A stretch of 32,388 bases of DNA from Nitrospira sp. (GTDB taxonomy: Bacteria > Nitrospirota > Nitrospiria > Nitrospirales > Nitrospiraceae). The DNA lies in contig VGXE01000022.1 in assembly GCA_016873455.1 (NCBI GenBank), forward strand, positions 1 through 32,388, given 5' to 3'. Position numbers and translations under genes: made by a program. The notes below the pieces were generated by a model. The model was not told the origin of the DNA, did not search any database, and saw only the letters and a program-made list of their open reading frames with translations. Numbering within the stretch: the stretch's first letter is position 1; each line of letters begins with the position of its first letter. Below are positions 1 through 7,788 of this stretch, one piece after another.

Positions 1-4
1 GCAT

Positions 5-75
5 GGTGGCGTATCCTTTCCCCTCGGCGGTAACCGAGGCGTTGGTTGAGTGTTCAACCGAAAGGGTACGCCGCC
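5..75 (+). repeat. Branched palindromic element (predicted three-way junction)
   Basis: Positions 5-20 pair with 60-75 over 16 consecutive base pairs, including two G-U pairs (7 with 73, 14 with 66). Inside this stem are two perfect 6-bp hairpins: 22-27 with 34-39, and 44-49 with 54-59. The G-U pairs become A-C mismatches on the other strand, so the plus strand is the one that folds best. It could be a small structured RNA, a REP/MITE-like element or a single-stranded DNA recombination site. No integron attC core or transposase end was recognised. It lies just upstream of the point where the next gene loses its N-terminus. Confidence 0.6.
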
Positions 76-121
76 GTTATCCTATTTCCACACCTAAAGA
101 TGATACCTCCGTGAGAAGGGC

Positions 122-649
122 GTGAAGCAAACAGATTTTGGCAAGCTTCGATTGACGGCAGACTATAGCCTGGATGAGACTCCCCATCCCGACATTCTCG
201 TCGTGCCAGGAACGGCCTATCCCAAAGCCATCATGGGTGACCCGAAAGTCATCGAATGGATCGCCCAAGTCCACAAGACCACCAAGTGGACGACCTCGGT
301 CTGTACGGGCGCCTTAGGCCTGGCCGCCGCTGGTGTGCTCACAGGGTTGAAAGCCACCACCCACTGGCTCGCGCATGATGTGCTCAAACAGTTTGGAGCA
401 ACTCCGGTAAAAGAACGAGTGGTCCGCGATGGCAAGGTCTTCACTGCTGCCGGGGTTTCGTCTGGAATCGATATGGCCCTCACATTGGTGGCAGAAGAAT
501 TCGGCGCTGACGCTGCGCAACTCACCCAACTCTTGATCGAGTATGACCCGCAACCGCCGTTCGACGCCGGCAGTCCGGATACAGCCCCAGACATGATCGT
601 GAACGAAGCACGCGAGGCATTCGCCAAGTTGCAGGCGGCACCTCACTGA
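122..649 (+). CDS. DJ-1/PfpI family protein, 5'-truncated (probable gene relic)
   Basis: The 175-residue frame matches the C-terminal three quarters of DJ-1/PfpI proteins of the isonitrile-hydratase-like, AraC-N-terminal type. The nucleophile elbow S-V-C-T-G places the conserved cysteine at residue 61; a TTHW stretch and a PPFDAGSPDTAP segment typical of the subgroup follow. Family members have about 40 further N-terminal residues (first strand and the FPG..LDxxGP region). Those are absent, although codons 104-121 upstream still read like the family (YLREKG) before in-frame stops at 101 (TGA) and 95 (TAA). The GTG at 122 is therefore only the first available start, with no convincing Shine-Dalgarno. 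The product is probably a non-functional fragment, but the rest of the frame is intact, so the damage is recent or a shortened protein is tolerated. Confidence 0.7.
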   Translation: MKQTDFGKLRLTADYSLDETPHPDILVVPGTAYPKAIMGDPKVIEWIAQVHKTTKWTTSVCTGALGLAAAGVLTGLKATTHWLAHDVLKQFGATPVKERVVRDGKVFTAAGVSSGIDMALTLVAEEFGADAAQLTQLLIEYDPQPPFDAGSPDTAPDMIVNEAREAFAKLQAAPH

Positions 650-664
650 CCAACTAACTCGACC

Positions 665-708
665 GGTATATTGTTGTTCAATCGTCTATTCGATCAACAA
701 CATATACC
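665..708. terminator. Hairpin between convergent genes
   Basis: A 7-bp stem (665-671 with 702-708), a one-base bulge, then a further 6 bp (673-678 with 696-701) form a long AT-rich hairpin between the PfpI gene and the convergent aroC gene. Its position suits a bidirectional terminator. There is no clean U-tract on either side. Confidence 0.5.
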
Positions 709-737
709 AGGGATTGGTTGGCCGATTCGATCTGGCG

Positions 738-1901
738 CTACGCTTCGGTAGGATCAGGATTGCGCTGTGAGACGGGCTTCAACTTCCCTTGAGACTTTGT
801 CCGTTTAGCTGATGCGGAGATCTTCGGTGTTTTTGTCGTCACCTCGGCATTCTGCGCGCGATGCAGCAGCGCATGGTCCATGAGGACGAGTGCCAGCATG
901 GCTTCGGCGATCGGCGTGGCGCGGATGCCGACGCAGGGATCGTGACGGCCGTTGGTTTCGACCATGACCGGCTGGCCCTGCTTATCGATCGACTTGCGTG
1001 GGATACGGATGCTCGACGTGGGCTTGATCCCGATGGTCACGACGATGTCCTGCCCCGTCGAGATGCCGCCGAGAATCCCACCGGCGTTGTTGGTGAGAAA
1101 CCCTTCCGGCGTCAGTTCGTCGCCATGTTCGGATCCACGCTGAGTCACTGAGGCAAATCCCGAACCAATCTCCACCGCCTTCACCGCATTGATACTCATC
1201 ATGGCACCCGCCACGTCGGCATCCAGTTTCGCATAGACCGGCGCGCCCCATCCGACCGGCACATGCTCCGCCACCGTTGTGATCTTGGCCCCGACAGAAT
1301 CGCCGGCCTTGCGCAGCTCATCCATGAAGGATTCCAGTTTGGGAATGATATCCGGATCGGCAGAGAAAAATGGATTTTCCCTCACGGCTTCCCAAGTTTT
1401 GAACGGCAGCTCATGCGGTCCGAGCTGGCTGAGATAACCACGAATGACGACGCCACACTTCTCACTCAACCATTTTCTGGCAATGGCCGCGGCTGCCACA
1501 CGCACGGCGGTCTCCCGCGCAGAGGCGCGACCTCCGCCACGGTGATCGCGAATCCCGTACTTCTGCCAATAGGTGTAGTCCGCGTGCCCTGGCCGGAAGG
1601 TATCGATCAAATTGCCGTAATCGCGGCTGCGCTGATCCTCGTTGCGAATCAGTAATGCGATTGGCGTGCCCGTGGTCTTTCCCTCAAATACACCAGAGAG
1701 AATTTCAACAGTGTCTGACTCCTGTCGCTGTGTGACGTGGCGAGACGTACCGGGCTTCCGTCGATCGAGATCTTTTTGAATATCTTCGGCAGATAACGCA
1801 AGTCCAGGCGGGCATCCATCAACGACACAACCAATTGCCGGCCCATGGCTTTCTCCGAATGAAGTGACGGTGAAAATTCTACCGAACGTATTGCCGGCCA
1901 T
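738..1901 (-). CDS. aroC: Chorismate synthase
   Basis: Converts 5-enolpyruvylshikimate 3-phosphate to chorismate with reduced FMN, the last step of the shikimate pathway, in the cytosol. The 387-residue protein has the first family signature (GESHGPAIG, residues 16-24), the R-x-Q-E-S-D stretch with the TGTPIALLI segment, the [15 protein letters not shown]-site segment, and the closing R-H-D-P-C-V-G-I-R motif. Length is typical, with a basic 30-residue C-terminal tail beyond the core. The ATG at 1901 was chosen over an upstream in-frame start because the family begins MAGNTFG and the upstream 22 codons lie inside aspS. It starts 16 nt after the aspS stop, so it is probably cotranscribed; its own ribosome site is weak. 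Confidence 0.95.
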   Translation of the reverse strand: MAGNTFGRIFTVTSFGESHGPAIGCVVDGCPPGLALSAEDIQKDLDRRKPGTSRHVTQRQESDTVEILSGVFEGKTTGTPIALLIRNEDQRSRDYGNLIDTFRPGHADYTYWQKYGIRDHRGGGRASARETAVRVAAAAIARKWLSEKCGVVIRGYLSQLGPHELPFKTWEAVRENPFFSADPDIIPKLESFMDELRKAGDSVGAKITTVAEHVPVGWGAPVYAKLDADVAGAMMSINAVKAVEIGSGFASVTQRGSEHGDELTPEGFLTNNAGGILGGISTGQDIVVTIGIKPTSSIRIPRKSIDKQGQPVMVETNGRHDPCVGIRATPIAEAMLALVLMDHALLHRAQNAEVTTKTPKISASAKRTKSQGKLKPVSQRNPDPTEA

Positions 1902-1917
1902 GGGGATGAGGCGCTCC

Positions 1918-3681
1918 CTACTCGACCAGATCCAGCTTGATGCGCAGTTCCTTGAGTTGATCGGCACTGACGGACGACGGGGCGTCGGTCAACGGACATT
2001 GTGCCCGCTGGGTCTTCGGGAATGCGATCACGTCTCGAATCGAATCGGCGCCGCCCAACAGCATCACGAGCCGATCCAGACCGAACGCAATCCCTCCGTG
2101 CGGCGGCGCCCCATAGTCCAGCGCCTCCAGCAAAAAGCCGAACTTCGCCTGCGCTTGTTCCTTGTTGATGCCGAGCAGGTCCAGAATCTTCAGCTGAATC
2201 TCGCTGCGATGGTTGCGGATGCTCCCGCCGCCAACTTCGCTGCCATTCAGCACCATGTCATAGGCCTTCGCCCGTACTTTGAGCGGATCGGAATCCAGCA
2301 GGGCCAAATCCTCGTCCATCGGCGCGGCAAAAGGATTGTGCATGAACACATACCGCTTTTCTTCAGGCGAATAGTCGAGCAACGGAAACTCCGTCACCCA
2401 GAGTGGCTTCCAGGCCGTCTTGTCGATGAGGTTCAATTCCTCGCCAAGCAGCAGCCTGATACGTCCCAATACATCATGGACAATCGCCGGCTTGTCCGCG
2501 CCGAACAGGACAAGATCACTCGGCTTAGCTTCCGGCAACGCGGCGCCGAACGCTTTGGCATCGAGGAATTTGGCGATGACCGATTCCAACTGGCCTTCAG
2601 CCGTGATCTTGAGCCAGGCGAGCCCCTTGGCGCCGAAACTCTTGGCCGTTTCGCCCAAGGCATCAATTCTGGTCCTGGAAAGTGTGGCGCCACCCTTGAC
2701 GATCAGCGCCTTCACGATTCCACCCTTCGTCGCCGCGTCTTTGAAGACTTTGAAGTCGCTTGCCGCGCCAAATGCCGTCACATCATGAAGGGGCATGTCG
2801 AAACGCAGATCGGGTTTATCCGATCCATACCGACCCATGGCCTCGGCATAGGTCATCCTTGGAAACGGCGTCGGGAGTTGCACCGCACCGGCTTCTTTGA
2901 ACAGGGTGACGATCATCCGTTCCATCAGCGCCATGACGTGTTGACGATCGACGAACGACAGTTCGAGATCGATCTGGGTAAACTCCGGCTGGCGGTCGTT
3001 ACGGAGATCTTCGTCACGGAAGCAGCGGGCGATTTGATAGTACCGGTCGACGCCGCTCACCATCAGCACTTGTTTGAACAGCTGCGGGGATTGCGGCAGG
3101 GCGAAAAATTGGCCGGCGTTCACGCGGCTGGGCACCAAGTAGTCCCGTGCGCCCTCAGGCGTGCTCTTGGTCAACACCGGCGTGTCGACTTCGAGAAAGC
3201 CCTCGGCATTGAGAAAACTGCGAGCCGCTTGCGAAATGGCGTGCCGCATGCCCAACAACCGCTGCATCTTGGGCCGCCGCAGATCGAGATAGCGGTATTT
3301 CAGACGAATGGCCTCGGTCACTTCGGCCTCATCTTCGATCACAAAGGGCGGCGTCTTGGCTTCGTTTAAGATCTCCACCGCGTCCACAAACACTTCGATC
3401 TCGCCGGTCGGCAAGTTGGGGTTTCTGGAATCATCCGGGCGGGCCATGACTTGTCCGGCAATCGACACCACACACTCGCTCCGCAACGTGTGGGCGGCCC
3501 GGTGGACAGCGGCATTGCGCTCGGCGTTGAACACCACCTGTGTCAGGCCGGTGCGATCGCGCAAATCGATAAACATGACGGCGCCATGATCCCGGCGCCG
3601 CTGCACCCAGCCGTTCAATACGACGGATTGCCCCACGTGCTGCTTGGCCAACTCACCGCACCGATGTGTTCGCTGTATCAT
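1918..3681 (-). CDS. aspS: Aspartyl-tRNA synthetase, probably non-discriminating (Asp/Asn)
   Basis: A 587-residue bacterial-type class II synthetase that charges tRNA-Asp with aspartate. It has an N-terminal OB-fold anticodon domain, the catalytic core with motif 2 (F-R-D-E-D-L-R near residue 220), the bacterial GAD insertion, and motif 3 (G-I-A-F-G-L-D-R near residue 530). In the anticodon domain the segment reads R-R-R-D-H-G. The discriminating E. coli enzyme has leucine at the histidine position, and histidine is found in non-discriminating enzymes such as that of Pseudomonas aeruginosa. This suggests it also makes Asp-tRNA-Asn for GatCAB. The ATG at 3681 lies 2 nt after the stop of the pseudouridine synthase gene, so translation is likely coupled; the 12 extra upstream codons overlap that gene and are not family-like. 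Confidence 0.95.
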   Translation of the reverse strand: MIQRTHRCGELAKQHVGQSVVLNGWVQRRRDHGAVMFIDLRDRTGLTQVVFNAERNAAVHRAAHTLRSECVVSIAGQVMARPDDSRNPNLPTGEIEVFVDAVEILNEAKTPPFVIEDEAEVTEAIRLKYRYLDLRRPKMQRLLGMRHAISQAARSFLNAEGFLEVDTPVLTKSTPEGARDYLVPSRVNAGQFFALPQSPQLFKQVLMVSGVDRYYQIARCFRDEDLRNDRQPEFTQIDLELSFVDRQHVMALMERMIVTLFKEAGAVQLPTPFPRMTYAEAMGRYGSDKPDLRFDMPLHDVTAFGAASDFKVFKDAATKGGIVKALIVKGGATLSRTRIDALGETAKSFGAKGLAWLKITAEGQLESVIAKFLDAKAFGAALPEAKPSDLVLFGADKPAIVHDVLGRIRLLLGEELNLIDKTAWKPLWVTEFPLLDYSPEEKRYVFMHNPFAAPMDEDLALLDSDPLKVRAKAYDMVLNGSEVGGGSIRNHRSEIQLKILDLLGINKEQAQAKFGFLLEALDYGAPPHGGIAFGLDRLVMLLGGADSIRDVIAFPKTQRAQCPLTDAPSSVSADQLKELRIKLDLVE

Positions 3682-3683
3682 CG

Positions 3684-4505
3684 TTATGCTACTTTCGCTT
3701 TCTTTGGACGAGCCCACCCTTCTCGCCGTACCGGCTTTCGCCGGCGGGCGGGAAGTGGCTCCCCGCGCTCAACCATGTCGACGCGTTCCTCGACCAACTC
3801 CCGCAAGGCATTGGCTTCCCGGTCGGTCAAGAACCGAAACTCCCCCGGCTCCAGCCGTCCCAGCACCAACGATCCCATCTTGACCCTGGTCAAGCGAATC
3901 ACCGGATGGCCAACCGACTCCAGCATCCGCTTCACTTGATGTTTACGCCCTTCGCGAATCGTGACTTCCAGCCACGAATTCGCCTCCGCCTTGCTGACTT
4001 TCTTCACCTGTGCCGGACTCGTCAGCCCATCTTCGAGCCTCACCCCGCGTTCCAGTTGCCCAATTTCTTCATCCGTCAAGATGCCCTTGACCTTGATCAG
4101 ATACGTCTTGGGCACGTGATAGCGGGGATGCAACAGCGCTTGTGCGAGATCTCCGTTATTCGTTAGCAGCATCAAGCCTTCACTGTCGAAGTCCAGCCGG
4201 CCGACGGGAAACACCCGGACGGACACCCCGCGCAGAAAATCCTTGACGGTTGGCCGCCCCCCCGGATCGTTCAACGTGGACATCACATGCTTCGGCTTAT
4301 TCAACATCAGATAGACAAACGGCTGCGCGGCGGTCAGATGTTTCCCATCTACCTTGACGTGGTCGCGACCCGGATCGACCTTCGTCCCCAATTCCGTCAC
4401 GACCTTGCCATTGACCGTCACCCGCCCCGCGGCAATCAGCTGTTCCGCCTTCCGGCGCGACGCGATCCCGGTCCCGGCAATCAACTTTTGCAATCTTACT
4501 TCCAT
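3684..4505 (-). CDS. rluB: RluB/RsuA-family rRNA pseudouridine synthase
   Basis: Isomerises a specific uridine in rRNA to pseudouridine during ribosome assembly. The 273-residue protein has an N-terminal S4 RNA-binding domain (residues 1-60, [20 protein letters not shown]) and a RsuA/RluB/E/F-type catalytic domain with the G-R-L-D motif, catalytic Asp at residue 105. The C-terminal tail is basic. The length and the Asp-x-Asp-Ser-Glu-Gly context fit the large-subunit enzyme RluB better than RsuA, but the exact target cannot be read from sequence. The ATG at 4505 has a purine-rich ribosome site (AAGAGACGG), and the S4 domain begins immediately after it; a longer frame to 4628 would run into the intergenic hairpin. 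It sits between guaA and aspS on the same strand. Confidence 0.88.
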   Translation of the reverse strand: MEVRLQKLIAGTGIASRRKAEQLIAAGRVTVNGKVVTELGTKVDPGRDHVKVDGKHLTAAQPFVYLMLNKPKHVMSTLNDPGGRPTVKDFLRGVSVRVFPVGRLDFDSEGLMLLTNNGDLAQALLHPRYHVPKTYLIKVKGILTDEEIGQLERGVRLEDGLTSPAQVKKVSKAEANSWLEVTIREGRKHQVKRMLESVGHPVIRLTRVKMGSLVLGRLEPGEFRFLTDREANALRELVEERVDMVERGEPLPARRRKPVRREGWARPKKAKVA

Positions 4506-4529
4506 CCGCCGTCTCTTCCCTCTCTCAAA

Positions 4530-4651
4530 GCTGGAAGCAGTCCTACTGGCTCTTACTGCGCGCATCCAGCGAGCACGGCCCACTGAAGAGTCTCTTGTGG
4601 ATTCCCCGTGCGCGCTGGGCGAGCACAAGAGGCAGTGGGACTGCTTCCGGC
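4530..4651. repeat. Long imperfect hairpin with REP-like palindromes
   Basis: Nearly the whole guaA to rluB spacer folds on itself. Outer arms 4530-4550 and 4631-4651 match in 18 of 21 positions, two of the differences being G-U pairs on the plus strand. Positions 4551-4554 pair with 4627-4630. Inner arms 4566-4578 and 4606-4618 match in 12 of 13. The tip has CCAC (4580-4583) pairing with GTGG (4597-4600). The inner arms carry the motif GTGC[T/G]CGCTG that recurs at 16620. This resembles a MITE or REP-pair element more than a simple terminator. Confidence 0.6.
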
Positions 4652-4655
4652 CATC

Positions 4656-6212
4656 CTATTCCCACTCGATCGTGGAGGGCGGTTTCGAGCTGATGTCATA
4701 CACCACTCGGTTCACACCCTTCACTTCGTTGATGATCCGGCTGGACATTCGGCCCAAGACCTCGTTGGGAATCTTCGCCCAATCGGCGGTCATGCCGTCC
4801 ACGCTCGTGACGGCACGAATCGCAAGGACATGCTCGTAGGTCCGCTGATCCCCCATGACGCCGACCGTCCGAATCGGCAACAGCACCGCAAAGGCTTGCC
4901 AGATGTCCCGATAGAGTCCCGCGCCGCGAATTTCTTGATCCACGATGGTTTCCGCCGCGCGCAAAATCGCCAATCGCTCCGGAGTCACCGCGCCCAACAC
5001 GCGGATCGCGAGGCCTGGACCGGGAAAGGGCTGCCGCCAAATGATTTCGTCAGGCAAACCGAGTTCTTTCCCCAGCACCCGCACTTCGTCTTTGAAGAGC
5101 TCGCGCAGCGGTTCGATTAACTTCAACTTCATGCGAGCCGGCAACCCACCGACGTTATGATGCGTTTTGATCGTCGCCGACGGGCCTTTGAAACTCACGC
5201 TTTCGATCACGTCCGGATACAGAGTGCCCTGAACCAAATACTTCACACCTTTCAACTTTTTTGACTCGACTTCAAAATGCTTGATGAACTGCCGACCGAT
5301 GATCTTGCGCTTTCGCTCCGGGTCCGTCACATTCTTGAGACCGGCCAGAAACGACTTCGTGGCATCAAGGGTGCGGAGATTGAGGTGCAGCTGAGACGAG
5401 AATGTCTTCTGCACCTGCTCCCGCTCACCCGCGCGCAATACACCATTGTCGACAAAGATGCAGGTCAATTGGTCGCCGATTGCACGATGCGTGAGTGCCG
5501 CCGCGACCGAGGAATCGACCCCGCCGCTCAATGCACAGATCACCCGATCTTTGCCCACCTGCTCACGAATCTGCTTCACGGCCGTCTCGACATATGACTG
5601 CATCGTCCACGTCGGCTTGCAGCCGCAGATCTCATAGACAAAGTTGCGGAGGATTGTGGCCCCTTCCGGCGTGTGGGCCACTTCGGGGTGGAATTGCAGA
5701 CAGTAGATCCGCCGCTTACTGTCGGCCCGCTTCATCGCCGCGATCGGCGAATTATCCGTATGCGCGATGGACCGGAATCCCGGCGGCATGCGTTCGATCC
5801 GGTCGCCGTGCGACATCCACACGGTGGTCGTGCCGCTTTGCCCGATGCCCTTGAACAGATCTTCGGCGTCGTCGATCTTGAGTTCAGCCCGGCCGAATTC
5901 CCGGTGCGCAGACTTGGCAACGTCCCCACCAGAGAGATGTGTCACCAGCTGCATGCCGTAGCAGATGCCGAGAATCGGAATGCCTTGATCGAACAGCTCT
6001 TTGGCTATGGTCGGCGCTTTCTTCTCGTAGACGCTCGACGGTCCCCCTGAGAGCACGATCCCCCGGGGACGGTAGGCCAAGACCGTGGCCAGCGGAACTG
6101 TGCACGGAAGAATTTGGGAATAGACCTGCGCTTCGCGAATGCGGCGGGCGATCAGCTGGGTATACTGCGACCCAAAATCGAGGACCAGAATTCTATCGTG
6201 CCAAAGTTCCAT
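4656..6212 (-). CDS. guaA: GMP synthase (glutamine-hydrolysing)
   Basis: Aminates XMP to GMP with ATP and glutamine, the last step of guanine nucleotide synthesis. The 518-residue single-chain enzyme has a class I glutamine amidotransferase domain (residues 7-195) with nucleophile Cys84 in G-I-C-Y-G and His175/Glu177 in the F-H-P-E motif. The ATP-pyrophosphatase domain has the P-loop S-G-G-V-D-S-S at 229-235. The dimerisation domain ends in the family-typical P-P-S-T-I-E-W-E. The ATG at 6212 lacks a clear Shine-Dalgarno and lies behind a spacer made of inverted 7-nt repeats. It follows guaB by 98 nt on the same strand, so the two IMP-to-GMP steps are encoded together. Confidence 0.97.
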   Translation of the reverse strand: MELWHDRILVLDFGSQYTQLIARRIREAQVYSQILPCTVPLATVLAYRPRGIVLSGGPSSVYEKKAPTIAKELFDQGIPILGICYGMQLVTHLSGGDVAKSAHREFGRAELKIDDAEDLFKGIGQSGTTTVWMSHGDRIERMPPGFRSIAHTDNSPIAAMKRADSKRRIYCLQFHPEVAHTPEGATILRNFVYEICGCKPTWTMQSYVETAVKQIREQVGKDRVICALSGGVDSSVAAALTHRAIGDQLTCIFVDNGVLRAGEREQVQKTFSSQLHLNLRTLDATKSFLAGLKNVTDPERKRKIIGRQFIKHFEVESKKLKGVKYLVQGTLYPDVIESVSFKGPSATIKTHHNVGGLPARMKLKLIEPLRELFKDEVRVLGKELGLPDEIIWRQPFPGPGLAIRVLGAVTPERLAILRAAETIVDQEIRGAGLYRDIWQAFAVLLPIRTVGVMGDQRTYEHVLAIRAVTSVDGMTADWAKIPNEVLGRMSSRIINEVKGVNRVVYDISSKPPSTIEWE

Positions 6213-6216
6213 TGCA

Positions 6217-6307
6217 GCGTGAAAAGTAAGACGTTAGAGGTCAGACGAGGAAGACCTACGAATAGTTCGCAGATAACATGTCACGTTTTACTCTTCACCT
6301 TTTACGT
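6217..6307. repeat. Two inverted arrays of 7-nt repeats filling the guaB-guaA spacer
   Basis: Reading the plus strand from 6217, five consecutive heptamers follow: GCGTGAA, AAGTAAG, ACGTTAG, AGGTCAG, ACGAGGA (to 6251). Reading the minus strand from 6307, another five follow: ACGTAAA, AGGTGAA, GAGTAAA, ACGTGAC, ATGTTAT (to 6273). They share the consensus ACGTRAA, so the spacer can form a long imperfect hairpin with about 21 nt in the middle. Heptameric tandem arrays are known from cyanobacterial STRR repeats. Confidence 0.55.
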
Positions 6308-6310
6308 GAG

Positions 6311-7777
6311 TCACTCCCAATCCATCCGGTAGTTCGGCGCTTCCTTGGTAATGATGACGTCGTGCACGTGGCTTTCCCGAAGGCCCGCCACCGTTTGACG
6401 GATAAATATGGCGTTCTCTTGCAGATCGGTGATCGTCTTGCACCCGCAATACCCCATCCCTGACTTGACCCCGCCGACCAGCTGATAGACCACGGCAGCC
6501 AACGGACCTTTATACGGCACGCGCCCTTCAATCCCCTCGGGCACCAACTTCTGAGCCGCCCGTCCTCCTTGTCCGTAGCGATCTCCGCCCCCGCGTTCCA
6601 TGGCGCCGATCGAACCCATCCCGCGATAGACCTTATACGTTCTGGCCTGGTACAGGACGGTTTCCCCAGGCGACTCCTCGGTGCCGGCCAGCAACCCTCC
6701 AAGCATAACCGCTGATGCCCCGGCCGCCAGCGCTTTGGTGATGTCTCCCGAAAACTTGATGCCGCCGTCGGCGATCACCGGCACACCGCTGCCGCTCAGC
6801 ACCTTGGCGCAATCGGCAATTGCCGTCAGCTGGGGCATCCCGGCCCCGGACACAATCCGCGTGGTGCAGATCGATCCGGGCCCCACTCCGACCTTCACCG
6901 CATCGACACCCATCTTGAGCAGATCCTTGGCCGCCTCGGCCGTGCCGATATTCCCGGCAATCAGCTCGACCTCCGGGTGCTGCTTTTTAATCATCCTCAC
7001 GGTATCCAAGACCGCTTGTGAATGACCGTGCGCCGTATCGACGACCATCAGATCCACGCCGGATTTCTTGAGCAACTGCACCCGCTCTTCGGTGTCCGGC
7101 CCAACGCCGACCGCCGCCCCGACCCGCAGCCGGCCATGTGCATCCTTGCAGGCATTCGGGTACTTGATACGCTTTTCGATATCCTTGATCGTGATGAGCC
7201 CCTTCAGCTCGAACTGCTTGTTCACCACCGGCAGCTTTTCAATGCGATGCTCATGCAGGATTTCCCGCGCTTTCTCCAGACTGGTGCCTTCCGGAGCCGT
7301 GACCAGCTTTTCCCGCTTCATCACCTGGGACACTTTGAGGTCCATGCGGTTTTCGAAGCGCAAGTCGCGGTTTGTGAGAATGCCCACAAGCTTGCGCCCC
7401 TTGGTCACGGGTATACCGGAAATCCGGTACTTCGCCATGAGATTGTGCGCGTCGCGAATCGTTTGGTCCGGCGATATCGTCACCGGATCGAGAATCATGC
7501 CGCTTTCCGACTTCTTGACTTTATCGACTTCCATGGCCTGATCAGCCGGCGACAACACTCGGTGAACAATCCCGATCCCACCTTCGCGCGCCATGGCAAT
7601 GGCCAACCGCGCTTCGGTCACCGTATCCATCGCCGCGCTCACCAGCGGAATGTTGATGCGAATATTGCGCGACACGAAGGTGCCGGTTTGGACCTCGTTC
7701 GGCAGCACCTGTGACTTGGCCGGCACAAGCACCACGTCGTCGAAGGTCAATCCTTGTCTCGGCTCTTTGTCCAACAT
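6311..7777 (-). CDS. guaB: Inosine-5'-monophosphate dehydrogenase
   Basis: Oxidises IMP to XMP with NAD+, the committed step to GMP. At 488 residues it has the usual bacterial length. The TIM barrel is interrupted by two CBS domains (about residues 90-205), which in the family bind adenine or guanine nucleotides and tune activity. The catalytic loop G-P-G-S-I-C-T-T-R places the nucleophile at Cys304; the flap with a Y-R-G-M-G-S segment and an R-Y-G-Q-G stretch follows. The start at 7777 has a very strong ribosome site (AAGGGGAGGC). It begins 11 nt after the NHL-protein stop, so the two are almost certainly cotranscribed, and it is followed by guaA. Confidence 0.97.
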   Translation of the reverse strand: MLDKEPRQGLTFDDVVLVPAKSQVLPNEVQTGTFVSRNIRINIPLVSAAMDTVTEARLAIAMAREGGIGIVHRVLSPADQAMEVDKVKKSESGMILDPVTISPDQTIRDAHNLMAKYRISGIPVTKGRKLVGILTNRDLRFENRMDLKVSQVMKREKLVTAPEGTSLEKAREILHEHRIEKLPVVNKQFELKGLITIKDIEKRIKYPNACKDAHGRLRVGAAVGVGPDTEERVQLLKKSGVDLMVVDTAHGHSQAVLDTVRMIKKQHPEVELIAGNIGTAEAAKDLLKMGVDAVKVGVGPGSICTTRIVSGAGMPQLTAIADCAKVLSGSGVPVIADGGIKFSGDITKALAAGASAVMLGGLLAGTEESPGETVLYQARTYKVYRGMGSIGAMERGGGDRYGQGGRAAQKLVPEGIEGRVPYKGPLAAVVYQLVGGVKSGMGYCGCKTITDLQENAIFIRQTVAGLRESHVHDVIITKEAPNYRMDWE

Positions 7778-7788
7778 GATGCCTCCCC

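Noticed and set aside
5-75. Possible integron attC site
   Set aside because: No GTTRRRY/RYYYAAC core pair was found, and no integrase is in the window.
738-1967. Longer aroC start at 1967
   Set aside because: The extra 22 residues lie inside aspS and do not match the conserved chorismate synthase beginning.
1864-3369. 501-residue open frame on the plus strand
   Set aside because: It lies antisense to aspS, which has full synthetase motifs; the composition is that of a shadow frame.
3684-4628. Longer rluB start at 4628
   Set aside because: It would run through the intergenic hairpin; the S4 domain and ribosome site fit 4505.
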